A DNA stretch of 5,372 bases. It comes from Deltaproteobacteria bacterium (GTDB lineage Bacteria; Desulfobacterota; Desulfobulbia; Desulfobulbales; Desulfobulbaceae). The position numbers were made by a program, and so were the translations under genes. Shown here piece by piece: positions 1-5,372 of the stretch. How positions within the stretch are numbered: the first letter of the stretch is position 1; each line of letters opens with the position of its first letter. The stretch covers positions 1-5,372 of the forward strand of contig JAADIK010000122.1 in assembly GCA_013151365.1 (NCBI GenBank). Reading direction: 5' to 3'. The notes below the pieces were generated by a model. The model searched no databases. It was not told the DNA's origin and saw only the letters and a program-made list of their open reading frames with translations.

Positions 1-129
1 AAGCCGTCACAGGCACCCCATCTTCACGCGGTCACTTCCGCCCGCATAGAGGGGCTATCGGAGTCTCCCTTCGGTCGCTTACCTGCGAACGGCAGCGACT
101 ACGTAAATCTGTGGCGCCTGTGGCGGCTT
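1..129. other. Candidate structured RNA or inverted-repeat element upstream of tig
   Basis: No convincing gene is seen here, but the stretch can form a closed multi-branched fold. Bases 1-14 pair with 116-129 over 14 consecutive positions (13 Watson-Crick, one G-U at 7/123). After an A-C mismatch (15/115), two further pairs are possible (16-17 with 113-114). Inside lie three smaller hairpins: 28-31/38-41 (GCGG/CCGC), 49-54/66-71 (with two G-U pairs) and 73-79/94-100 (GGTCGCT/AGCGACT, one G-U). The outer stem may continue past the left edge of the window. It could be a structured RNA, a tig leader element, or a small dispersed repeat with inverted ends. The strand cannot be set from folding alone. 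Frame 1 is open from the left edge to TAA 142-144 and frame 3 to TGA 171-173, but neither translation resembles a protein I know. The pairing is seen directly; the function is unknown. Confidence 0.4.
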
Positions 130-154
130 ACAGGTTGGATGTAAGGAATAGCGT

Positions 155-195
155 AGAGTTTCACTCCCTGTGACCAGTTACGGGAGTGCCGCTCT
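155..195. other. Strong hairpin between the structured region and tig
   Basis: CACTCCC (162-168) pairs perfectly with GGGAGTG (182-188). Past a bulged T169, the stem continues with 170-173 paired to 178-181 around a CCAG loop. Outside an internal loop, AGAG (155-158) pairs with CTCT (192-195). No T-run follows, so it does not look like an intrinsic terminator. It lies 77 nt before the tig ATG, so it could be a leader structure, the 3' end of a small RNA, or an operator palindrome. A second, small perfect hairpin (GAGTC 209-213, TAA loop, GACTC 217-221) follows it. The structure is seen in the sequence; its role is not known. Confidence 0.4.
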
Positions 196-257
196 TTATG
201 GTGAAAACGAGTCTAAGACTCTGCCGTCAGGTTTTGGGGCAGGGAAAAAAATTAAAA

Positions 258-262
258 AAGGA
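258..262 (+). promoter_or_regulatory. Ribosome binding site that fixes the tig start
   Basis: AAGGA sits in an A-rich tract with 9 nt between it and the ATG at 272. It supports that ATG over the in-frame GTG at 170. The GTG lies inside the 155-195 hairpin, has no Shine-Dalgarno sequence, and would add 34 residues with no likeness to trigger factors. Confidence 0.75.
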
Positions 263-271
263 ATTTGGTCC

Positions 272-1606
272 ATGGATGTTGTGGTAGAAACAGTAACGAA
301 TTTGACCCGGAGACTGTCCGTCACCCTCCCGGAAGAGGAAGTGAGCAAGGAACTGAACAAGGCATACGGCAAACTGAAAAAGGAGGTCAAGCTCAAGGGG
401 TTCCGGCGCGGCAAGGTTCCGCAGTCTGTCCTGGAGAAACATTTTCGCCAGAAGGTGGAGGCCGAAGTCGGGGAGCAGCTTGTTCAGGCCACCTATTTTG
501 ATGCGGTTGAACAGGAAAAAATAGATCCGGTAGTCCATCCTGAGATCAAGTCGCATACCTTTAATGAAGACGGCACCTTTGTTTATGTTGCCGAGGTCGA
601 CGTCCGGCCGGTTTTCGACCTTGGCGAATACAAGGGACTCGAGATAGAAAGGCCGCCGATCGAGGTCGGCGATGACGAGGTGGCGGAAAAGCTGGAAGCC
701 CTGCGCCGGGAGCATGCCGTGCTGCGCCGGGCCGATGACGACCACGCCATTGCCCCGGACGACATTGCAATTGTCGATTTCCAGGGATTCCACAACGATG
801 CGCCCATGCCCGAGGTCCATAACGAAGATTATTCGGTGGATGTCGGCTCGGGCAGCCTGGGCAAGGAGTTTGAAGAAAAGATCGTCGGTCTCAAGAGAGG
901 GGATAAAACACTGTATGATGTTGATTTCCCGCCGGAATATCCCAGCCCCGTAATGGCCGGCAAAACCGTGACCTTCAAGGTTGATGTCAAGGATATAAAA
1001 GAGCGCCTGAAACCGGAACTGGATGACGAGTTTGCCAAGGATGTGAACGGCGATTACGAAACCATTGATGATTTGAAAAACGCGGTGCGGAAGGAACTCC
1101 TTGCGAAAAAGGAAGCGGCTCTCGACGGCGACCTGGATGACCGCATCATGCAGAAGCTTATTGAAAATCATGATTTTGACATCCCGACCCGGCTGGTCGT
1201 TTATGAGCTTGCCGAGATGGAGAAACAGCTCGAGGCGAATCTGAAACAGAGCGGACTGACCCTGGAAACCGCCGGAATCAAGCGTGAAGATCTTGTGACC
1301 AGGAATCGGGAAGTCGCCGAGAAGCGGGTTCGCGGGGACTTTCTCCTCAAGAAGATCGCCGAGGTCGAAGAAATAAAAGTCGAGGATGCGGACATTGAGA
1401 ACGGCTACCAGCGTATCGCCGAGCAGTATAAAATGACGGTCCCGGAAGTGAAGCAGTACTTTCAGCGGCGCGAGGAGATATTGCCGTTTGTCAATGAGTT
1501 GCTCAATGAAAAAATTCTGCGGTTTATGCGTGAAACGGCGAACATAATCGAAGCGCCGGCCGGCCCGCAGGAAGCGGTGGCGGAATCAGGCGGAGCCGAG
1601 AGCTGA
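272..1606 (+). CDS. tig: Trigger factor (ribosome-associated chaperone / peptidyl-prolyl isomerase)
   Basis: This is the ATP-independent chaperone that docks beside the ribosomal exit tunnel, shields nascent chains and can catalyse prolyl isomerisation. The product is 444 aa (E. coli has 432). The N-terminal ribosome-binding domain (about residues 1-115) carries the signature GFRRGKVP at 43-50, aligning with the E. coli ribosome-contact loop F44-R45-K46. An FKBP-like PPIase domain follows (about 155-245), and then the SurA-like helical C-terminal chaperone arms. The usual PPIase motif IPGFE is replaced by LGKEFEE at 196-202: Phe200 is kept, but the Ile-Pro-Gly is not. Isomerase activity may therefore be weak, while chaperone function should be intact. 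The C-terminus ends in a short Ala/Gly/Glu-rich tail. The start at ATG 272 is chosen on the AAGGA ribosome binding site and because the protein then begins MDVVVET, matching the family N-terminus. It is first in the tig-clpP-clpX-lon order. Identity is secure. Confidence 0.97.
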   Translation: MDVVVETVTNLTRRLSVTLPEEEVSKELNKAYGKLKKEVKLKGFRRGKVPQSVLEKHFRQKVEAEVGEQLVQATYFDAVEQEKIDPVVHPEIKSHTFNEDGTFVYVAEVDVRPVFDLGEYKGLEIERPPIEVGDDEVAEKLEALRREHAVLRRADDDHAIAPDDIAIVDFQGFHNDAPMPEVHNEDYSVDVGSGSLGKEFEEKIVGLKRGDKTLYDVDFPPEYPSPVMAGKTVTFKVDVKDIKERLKPELDDEFAKDVNGDYETIDDLKNAVRKELLAKKEAALDGDLDDRIMQKLIENHDFDIPTRLVVYELAEMEKQLEANLKQSGLTLETAGIKREDLVTRNREVAEKRVRGDFLLKKIAEVEEIKVEDADIENGYQRIAEQYKMTVPEVKQYFQRREEILPFVNELLNEKILRFMRETANIIEAPAGPQEAVAESGGAES

Positions 1607-1608
1607 TC

Positions 1609-1637
1609 TTGACATAAACCCCGGAATAGCGCATGAT
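1609..1637 (+). promoter_or_regulatory. Putative sigma70-type promoter for clpP-clpX-lon
   Basis: TTGACA at 1609-1614 matches the -35 consensus exactly. It is followed after 17 nt by CATGAT at 1632-1637, which matches the -10 in 4 of 6 positions. It starts three bases after the tig stop, and transcription would begin about 80 nt before the clpP ATG. The -10 is imperfect, so this is a moderate call. It suggests clpP can be transcribed independently of tig. No heat-shock (sigma32-type) promoter was recognised. Confidence 0.45.
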
Positions 1638-1659
1638 AAGGTATAGTTGTTATTTTGGG

Positions 1660-1694
1660 TTTTTTTGTTTGATCTTTGATTTTTGATATTGAAT
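1660..1694 (+). repeat. T-rich tract with 7-nt periodic TTTGAT repeats
   Basis: A T7 run (1660-1666) is followed by TTTGAT at 1668-1673, 1675-1680 and 1682-1687, each offset by exactly 7 nt. A degenerate fourth unit (TTGAAT) sits at 1689-1694. It lies in the clpP leader, downstream of the putative promoter and upstream of the ribosome binding site. It may be simple low-complexity sequence, an unstructured stretch that aids translation, or an iterated protein-binding site. The repeat is seen directly; any role is a guess. Confidence 0.4.
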
Positions 1695-1711
1695 TCCGCC
1701 ACGAGCGGATC

Positions 1712-1716
1712 AGGAG
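1712..1716 (+). promoter_or_regulatory. clpP ribosome binding site
   Basis: AGGAG with 9 nt between it and the ATG at 1726. It supports the short N-terminus of ClpP, which has no propeptide. Confidence 0.75.
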
Positions 1717-1725
1717 TATAGTAAG

Positions 1726-2337
1726 ATGAATTTGGTTCCCATGGTTGTTGAGCAGAGTCCCCGTGGTGAGCGGGCCTTTGACATTTATTCCCGGCTGCTC
1801 AAAGAACGTATTGTTTTCCTGGGTTCGCCGGTGACCGATGATATGGCCAGCCTGATTATTGCGCAGTTTCTGTTTCTTGAAGCCGATGATCCGGACAAGG
1901 ATATCACCTTTTATATTAATTCGCCCGGTGGTTCGGTAACGGCCGGTCTGGCCATTTATGATACGATGCAGTATGTCCGTTCCGAGGTGGCGACGCTGTG
2001 TATGGGGCAGGCCGCGTCCATGGGGGCGCTTTTGTTGGCGGCCGGCGCCCCGGGCAAACGTTTTTCCCTGCCCAACGCCCGGATTATGATCCACCAGCCC
2101 ATGGGCGGATTCCAGGGGCAGGCCACGGACGTCGATATCCACGCCCGCGAGATTCTGCGGATGCGTGAGGACTTGAACAGGATTCTTGCCAAGCATACCG
2201 GCCGAACGATCAAAAAGGTCCAAACCGATACGGAACGCGATAATTTTATGGGCCCTGAAGAAGCGGTCAAGTATGGAATAATTGATAAGGTTCTTGTCAG
2301 CCGGGAGAAGACCGACAAGGAGAAAAAAAATGGCTGA
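1726..2337 (+). CDS. clpP: ATP-dependent Clp protease proteolytic subunit ClpP
   Basis: This is the cytosolic serine peptidase of family S14. It forms a double-heptamer chamber and degrades polypeptides fed in by ClpX (or ClpA/ClpC-type partners). The product is 203 aa. The catalytic triad is Ser98 (in GQAASMGA), His123 (in MIHQP) and Asp172 (in TERDNF), corresponding to E. coli mature Ser97, His122 and Asp171. The oxyanion-region motif NSPGGSV is at 65-71. The protein starts MNLVPMVVEQ, so its first residues line up with the mature N-terminus of E. coli ClpP. The axial-loop sequence is present, but there is no 14-residue propeptide to remove. It overlaps clpX by 8 nt and shares its transcript. 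The C-terminal tail is Lys-rich (about 193-203). An A8 run (2323-2330) crosses the last codons. Identity is secure. Confidence 0.98.
   Translation: MNLVPMVVEQSPRGERAFDIYSRLLKERIVFLGSPVTDDMASLIIAQFLFLEADDPDKDITFYINSPGGSVTAGLAIYDTMQYVRSEVATLCMGQAASMGALLLAAGAPGKRFSLPNARIMIHQPMGGFQGQATDVDIHAREILRMREDLNRILAKHTGRTIKKVQTDTERDNFMGPEEAVKYGIIDKVLVSREKTDKEKKNG
2317..2322 (+). promoter_or_regulatory. clpX ribosome binding site inside the end of clpP
   Basis: AAGGAG lies within the last codons of clpP, with 7 nt (all A) between it and the clpX ATG at 2330. It sets the clpX start and implies that ribosomes finishing clpP help initiate clpX. Confidence 0.85.
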
Positions 2338-3601
2338 AGATTTTCGTGACGATCACGGCATTTCGTGTTCCTGCTCGTTCTGTGGCAAAAGCCAGGAAGA
2401 GGTGGGCAAGCTCGTTGCCGGACCCAATGTTTATATATGTGATGAGTGCATTGATCTCTGTAACGAGATCGTTCAGGACGGCACCGATGCCGACAAGGAC
2501 GCCGAGCGCTTGATCAACGTTCTCAAACCCAGTGAAATCAACAAGTTTCTCGATGACTACGTCATTGGCCAGGACTTTGCCAAGAAGGTGCTGTCCGTCG
2601 CGGTATACAACCATTACAAGCGCATCGAGTCACAGGCGCAAGGGTTGGTGGATGATGTCGAACTGCAGAAAAGCAACATCATCCTGATCGGACCCACGGG
2701 CAGCGGCAAAACCCTGTTGGCCCAGACCCTGGCCCGGGTGTTGAATGTGCCCTTTTCCATAGCGGACGCCACCACCTTGACCGAAGCGGGGTATGTCGGC
2801 GATGACGTGGAAAATATTCTCGTCAGCCTGTTGCAGTCGGCCGATTATGATATTGAACTCGCCGAGCGGGGCATTATCTATATCGACGAGATTGACAAGA
2901 TCGCCCGCAAGTCCGACAGTCCGTCCCTGACCCGCGATGTTTCCGGAGAAGGGGTGCAGCAGGCCCTGCTCAAGATCATCGAGGGCACGATTGCCTCGGT
3001 GCCGCCCAAGGGCGGCCGTAAACATCCGCAGCAGGAACTGGTGCGGATCAACACGGCAAATATCCTGTTTATCTGCGGCGGTGCCTTTGTCGGTCTGGAC
3101 GGGGTCATCAAGAGACGTACCGGGACCAAGGCCATCGGTTTCGGCGCCAAGGTCGTCGGCAACTCTGATAAAAAAGTCGGCGAAGTCCTGGCCGAGGTCC
3201 AGCCGGAAGATCTGCTCAAATTCGGACTTATTCCAGAGCTGGTCGGACGGTTGCCGGTTATCGCCACCATGGTCGAGTTGCTGGAGGAGGACCTGATCCG
3301 TATCCTGCAGGAGCCGAAAAACGCCTTGACCAAACAGTATCAGAAACTGTTCGAGTTCGAGGGCATCTCTCTGCGTTTCACGGCCGGGGCGCTGCTGGCA
3401 ATCGCCACCAAGGCCATGAAGCGAAAGTCAGGGGCCAGGGGGTTACGTTCGGTTATGGAAGAGGCCATGCTGGACGTGATGTTTGACCTGCCGTCTGAAA
3501 AAAACAAGGTAACGGAATGCGTCATCAGCGAACAGGTTATTACCAATGGCGATTATCCGGTTATCCTGTATGACAACCTTGAGAATAAAAAGAGCGCCTG
3601 A
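2330..3601 (+). CDS. clpX: ATP-dependent Clp protease ATP-binding subunit ClpX
   Basis: This is the hexameric AAA+ unfoldase that recognises degrons (for example ssrA-tagged proteins), unfolds them and translocates them into ClpP. The product is 423 aa (E. coli 424). The N-terminal zinc-binding domain uses Cys15, Cys18, Cys37 and Cys40. Other motifs in order: Walker A GPTGSGKT at 121-128, pore-1 loop GYVG at 154-157, Walker B YIDEID at 184-189 (catalytic Glu187), the pore-entrance RKH loop at 230-232, the ClpP-docking IGF loop at 269-271, arginine finger Arg308, and sensor-2 Arg371 in GARGLR. Every functional element is intact, so it should pair with the adjacent ClpP. The start at ATG 2330 rests on the AAGGAG site and gives MAEDFRDD followed by the zinc finger. 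Upstream extension to 2282 would add 16 residues lying inside clpP with no family match. It overlaps clpP by 8 nt, and lon begins 8 nt after its stop. Confidence 0.98.
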   Translation: MAEDFRDDHGISCSCSFCGKSQEEVGKLVAGPNVYICDECIDLCNEIVQDGTDADKDAERLINVLKPSEINKFLDDYVIGQDFAKKVLSVAVYNHYKRIESQAQGLVDDVELQKSNIILIGPTGSGKTLLAQTLARVLNVPFSIADATTLTEAGYVGDDVENILVSLLQSADYDIELAERGIIYIDEIDKIARKSDSPSLTRDVSGEGVQQALLKIIEGTIASVPPKGGRKHPQQELVRINTANILFICGGAFVGLDGVIKRRTGTKAIGFGAKVVGNSDKKVGEVLAEVQPEDLLKFGLIPELVGRLPVIATMVELLEEDLIRILQEPKNALTKQYQKLFEFEGISLRFTAGALLAIATKAMKRKSGARGLRSVMEEAMLDVMFDLPSEKNKVTECVISEQVITNGDYPVILYDNLENKKSA

Positions 3602-3608
3602 GAGAGAG
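3600..3608 (+). promoter_or_regulatory. Weak purine-rich ribosome binding region for lon
   Basis: The bases before the lon ATG are an alternating GA run (GAGAGAGAG) with no clean GGAGG core. It begins inside the clpX stop codon and ends one base before the start. A weak site this close to the upstream stop suggests that lon translation depends largely on coupling to clpX. Confidence 0.4.
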
Positions 3609-3609
3609 T

Positions 3610-5372
3610 ATGAGTGAATTGACAGCCGGAACTTATTCCCTGATGCCGCTCCGGGATATCGTGCTTTTCCCCGGCATGGTGGTGCCGCTGGTCGTCGGCC
3701 GGAGAAAGTCCATCGCCGCCCTGGAAAATGCCATGGAGACCCGTTCCCGGATTTTTCTGGTGACCCAGAAGGATGCCGGGGTCGAGGATCCGGGGGCCAA
3801 GCATCTCTACTCCGTCGGTACGCTGGCCTCGGTTATGCAGTTGCTCCGGCTGCCGGACGGGACGATCAAGGCCTTGGTTGAAGGAAAACACCGGGCCCGG
3901 GTTACCGGATTTCTCAAGCAGGATTCATATTTCGCGGTCGAGGTGACCGACGAGCCGGATACGGACACCGAGGGAGTGGAGGTCGAGGCCTTTGTCCGTG
4001 AGTTGCGCCGTTTTTTCGAGCAGTACACCCGGGTGAATAAAAATATTCCCCGGGAGGTCCTTGATTCGGCCATGGAGATCAAATCTCCGACCCGGCTGGC
4101 CGACATGATTTCATCGCACCTGCCGCTCCGGACCCAGGAAAAGCAGGAGATCCTGGAGACGGTTTCCCTACCTGACAGAATCGCCAGGCTGCTGGAGGTC
4201 ATTCAGCGGGAAATGGAACTCTCGGAGGTCGAGAAGTCCATTCATGCCAAGGTGAAGAGGAGAATGGGGGTCACGCAGCGCAATTATTACCTGAGCGAAA
4301 AGATCAAGGCGCTCCATGAAGAGATGGGGCAGGGCGACGAGGGCGATGATATCGCCGAGTTGGCAAAAACCATTGAAAAGAAGAAGTTGCCGCAACTGGT
4401 CCGCGACAAGGTCAAAAAGGAGCTGAAAAAACTCCGGCAGATGCCGCCCATGTCGGCGGAGAGCACGGTGGTGCGCAACTACATTGATGCCATTGTCAGC
4501 CTGCCCTGGTCCAAGAAGACCCGGACAAGAATAGACATTGACAAGGCGGAGCAGATCCTCGACGAGGACCACTATGGTCTGAAAAAGCCCAAGGAACGGA
4601 TTCTCGAATATCTGGCCGTGCAGTTCCAGGTCCGCAAGATCAAGGGGCCGATTATCTGCCTGGTCGGTCCGCCCGGCGTGGGTAAGACCTCGGTGTGCAG
4701 GTCCATCGCCCGGGCCACGGGGCGCAAGTTCGTCAGGCTGTCTTTGGGCGGTGTTCGGGATGAGGCCGAAATCCGCGGCCATCGGCGGACTTATATCGGC
4801 GCCATGCCGGGCAAGATCATTCACTCCATGCAGAAGGCGGGGGTCATCAACCCGGTGTTCTGCCTGGACGAGGTGGACAAGATGAGCATGGATTTCCGGG
4901 GCGATCCCTCGGCGGCCCTGTTGGAAGTCCTTGATCCTGAACAGAACAGTTCATTCAACGATCACTATCTTGACCTTGATTATGACCTGTCCGAGGTCTT
5001 TTTCATTACCACCGCCAACAATCTGCATGACATTCCCCTGCCGTTGCAGGACCGGATGGAGATCATCCAGCTGAACGGCTACACCGAAGAGGATAAACAG
5101 AGCATCGCCGCCGGATTCCTGGTGCCCAAGCAGCTGGTCGCCAACGGCTTCAAAGAGAAGGATATCCTCTTCAGTAATAAGGCGATCCTGGAAATGGCCC
5201 GGCATTATACCCGGGAAGCGGGGGTACGCAACCTGGAACGAACCATTGCTTCGATCTGTCGCAAGGTGGCCCGGGACCGTCTGAAAAAGAAGGATAAAAC
5301 CAAGACCTATCGCATCTCCCAGCAATCGGTCGCAGGTTATCTCGGCGTGTGTAAATATCGCTACGGCCTGGC
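3610..5372 (+). CDS. lon: ATP-dependent protease Lon (LonA), 5' part; runs off the window
   Basis: This is the cytosolic homohexameric AAA+ protease that degrades misfolded and short-lived regulatory proteins. There are 587 complete codons with no stop before the right edge, so the gene is partial by window, not broken. The order is: LON substrate-binding domain (starts TYSLMPLRDIVLFPGMVVP, residues 8-26, to about 200); helical region with QRNYYLSEKIKA and PMSAESTVVRNYID; then the AAA+ module. Walker A GPPGVGKT is at 353-360 and Walker B LDEVDK at 419-424. The block GGVRDEAEIRGHRRTYIG matches LonA, the arginine finger is Arg482 in LQDRME, and sensor 2 is Arg540 in GVRNLER. The Ser/Lys protease domain lies beyond the window, so catalytic integrity cannot be judged. 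The start at ATG 3610 fits the family N-terminus. Cys363 (just after Walker A) and Cys418 (just before Walker B) replace residues that are Gly and Leu in E. coli. It is 8 nt downstream of clpX, probably co-transcribed. Confidence 0.97.
   Translation, partial: MSELTAGTYSLMPLRDIVLFPGMVVPLVVGRRKSIAALENAMETRSRIFLVTQKDAGVEDPGAKHLYSVGTLASVMQLLRLPDGTIKALVEGKHRARVTGFLKQDSYFAVEVTDEPDTDTEGVEVEAFVRELRRFFEQYTRVNKNIPREVLDSAMEIKSPTRLADMISSHLPLRTQEKQEILETVSLPDRIARLLEVIQREMELSEVEKSIHAKVKRRMGVTQRNYYLSEKIKALHEEMGQGDEGDDIAELAKTIEKKKLPQLVRDKVKKELKKLRQMPPMSAESTVVRNYIDAIVSLPWSKKTRTRIDIDKAEQILDEDHYGLKKPKERILEYLAVQFQVRKIKGPIICLVGPPGVGKTSVCRSIARATGRKFVRLSLGGVRDEAEIRGHRRTYIGAMPGKIIHSMQKAGVINPVFCLDEVDKMSMDFRGDPSAALLEVLDPEQNSSFNDHYLDLDYDLSEVFFITTANNLHDIPLPLQDRMEIIQLNGYTEEDKQSIAAGFLVPKQLVANGFKEKDILFSNKAILEMARHYTREAGVRNLERTIASICRKVARDRLKKKDKTKTYRISQQSVAGYLGVCKYRYGL

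Noticed and set aside
48..131. tmRNA-like look (GAGGGGC block, GCGAACGGC...ACTACG, GTGGCGGCTTA)
   Set aside because: There is no TTCGACGGG start, no T-arm or CCA end, and no reading frame that ends in an Ala-Ala-stop tag. The resemblance is superficial.
1..173. C-terminal end of an upstream gene (frame 1 to 144, or frame 3 to 173)
   Set aside because: Both frames are open, but neither translation looks like a protein I recognise. Two overlapping open frames in a short, strongly self-complementary stretch fit non-coding sequence better. The window is too short on the left to exclude a gene end fully.
162..188. CIRCE heat-shock operator (HrcA site)
   Set aside because: CACTC and GAGTG are present, but they are separated by 17 nt rather than 9, and the flanks do not match TTAG/CTAA.
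170..271. In-frame GTG extension of tig by 34 codons
   Set aside because: There is no ribosome binding site before 170, the GTG sits in the 155-195 hairpin, and the extra residues do not resemble a trigger factor N-terminus. ATG 272 has AAGGA at good spacing.
1..271. tRNA gene upstream of tig
   Set aside because: No GGTTCRA-type T-loop or cloverleaf was found on either strand.
227..1171. 314-codon open frame on the minus strand opposite tig
   Set aside because: It is an antisense shadow of a certain gene, and its translation shows no recognisable domain. The same applies to the minus-strand frames opposite clpP (1462-2223) and lon (4168-4824, 4951-5325).
1616..1666. Intrinsic terminator after tig (AAACCC 1616-1621 / GGGTTT 1657-1662 before a T7 run)
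   Set aside because: The stem is only 6 bp with a 35-nt loop and no good inner stem. It also overlaps the putative clpP promoter. Weak attenuation is possible but cannot be supported.
2282..2329. Upstream ATG extending clpX by 16 codons
   Set aside because: It would lie wholly within clpP with no Shine-Dalgarno sequence. ATG 2330 has AAGGAG seven bases upstream and gives the family N-terminus.

Overview
The window is a classic bacterial protein quality-control cluster, all on the plus strand: trigger factor (tig), ClpP peptidase, ClpX unfoldase and the first ~587 codons of Lon protease. The order tig-clpP-clpX-lon is widespread in Proteobacteria and related phyla. The moderately high GC, the trigger-factor type and the absence of a ClpP propeptide fit a deltaproteobacterial (Desulfobacterota-like) host. 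That placement is an inference; no marker gene in the window fixes it.

Layout. Positions 1-271 hold no convincing gene. This stretch is unusually rich in base-pairing potential: a 14-bp long-range stem (1-14 with 116-129) encloses several smaller hairpins, and a strong separate hairpin follows at 155-195. tig occupies 272-1606 (444 aa). A 119-nt gap (1607-1725) carries a plausible sigma70-type promoter and a T-rich tract with a 7-nt periodic TTTGAT repeat. clpP is 1726-2337 (203 aa). clpX is 2330-3601 (423 aa) and overlaps clpP by 8 nt, with its ribosome binding site inside clpP. lon starts at 3610, eight bases after the clpX stop, and runs off the right edge without a stop. Its N-terminal, helical and AAA+ regions are present, but its serine-lysine protease domain is outside the window.

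How the genes work together. Trigger factor binds nascent chains at the ribosome exit tunnel. ClpX recognises, unfolds and threads substrates into the ClpP chamber. Lon is the independent AAA+ protease for misfolded and regulatory proteins. The clpP/clpX overlap and the 8-nt clpX-lon gap indicate one transcript with translational coupling. tig may share it by readthrough or be transcribed separately from its own upstream promoter.

Novelty. The coding part is conventional, and all key catalytic motifs that fall inside the window are intact. The most interesting unexplained signal is the structured non-coding stretch at 1-195 upstream of tig. A second point is the A8 tract at the clpP/clpX junction, where loss of a single A would fuse the two genes in frame.
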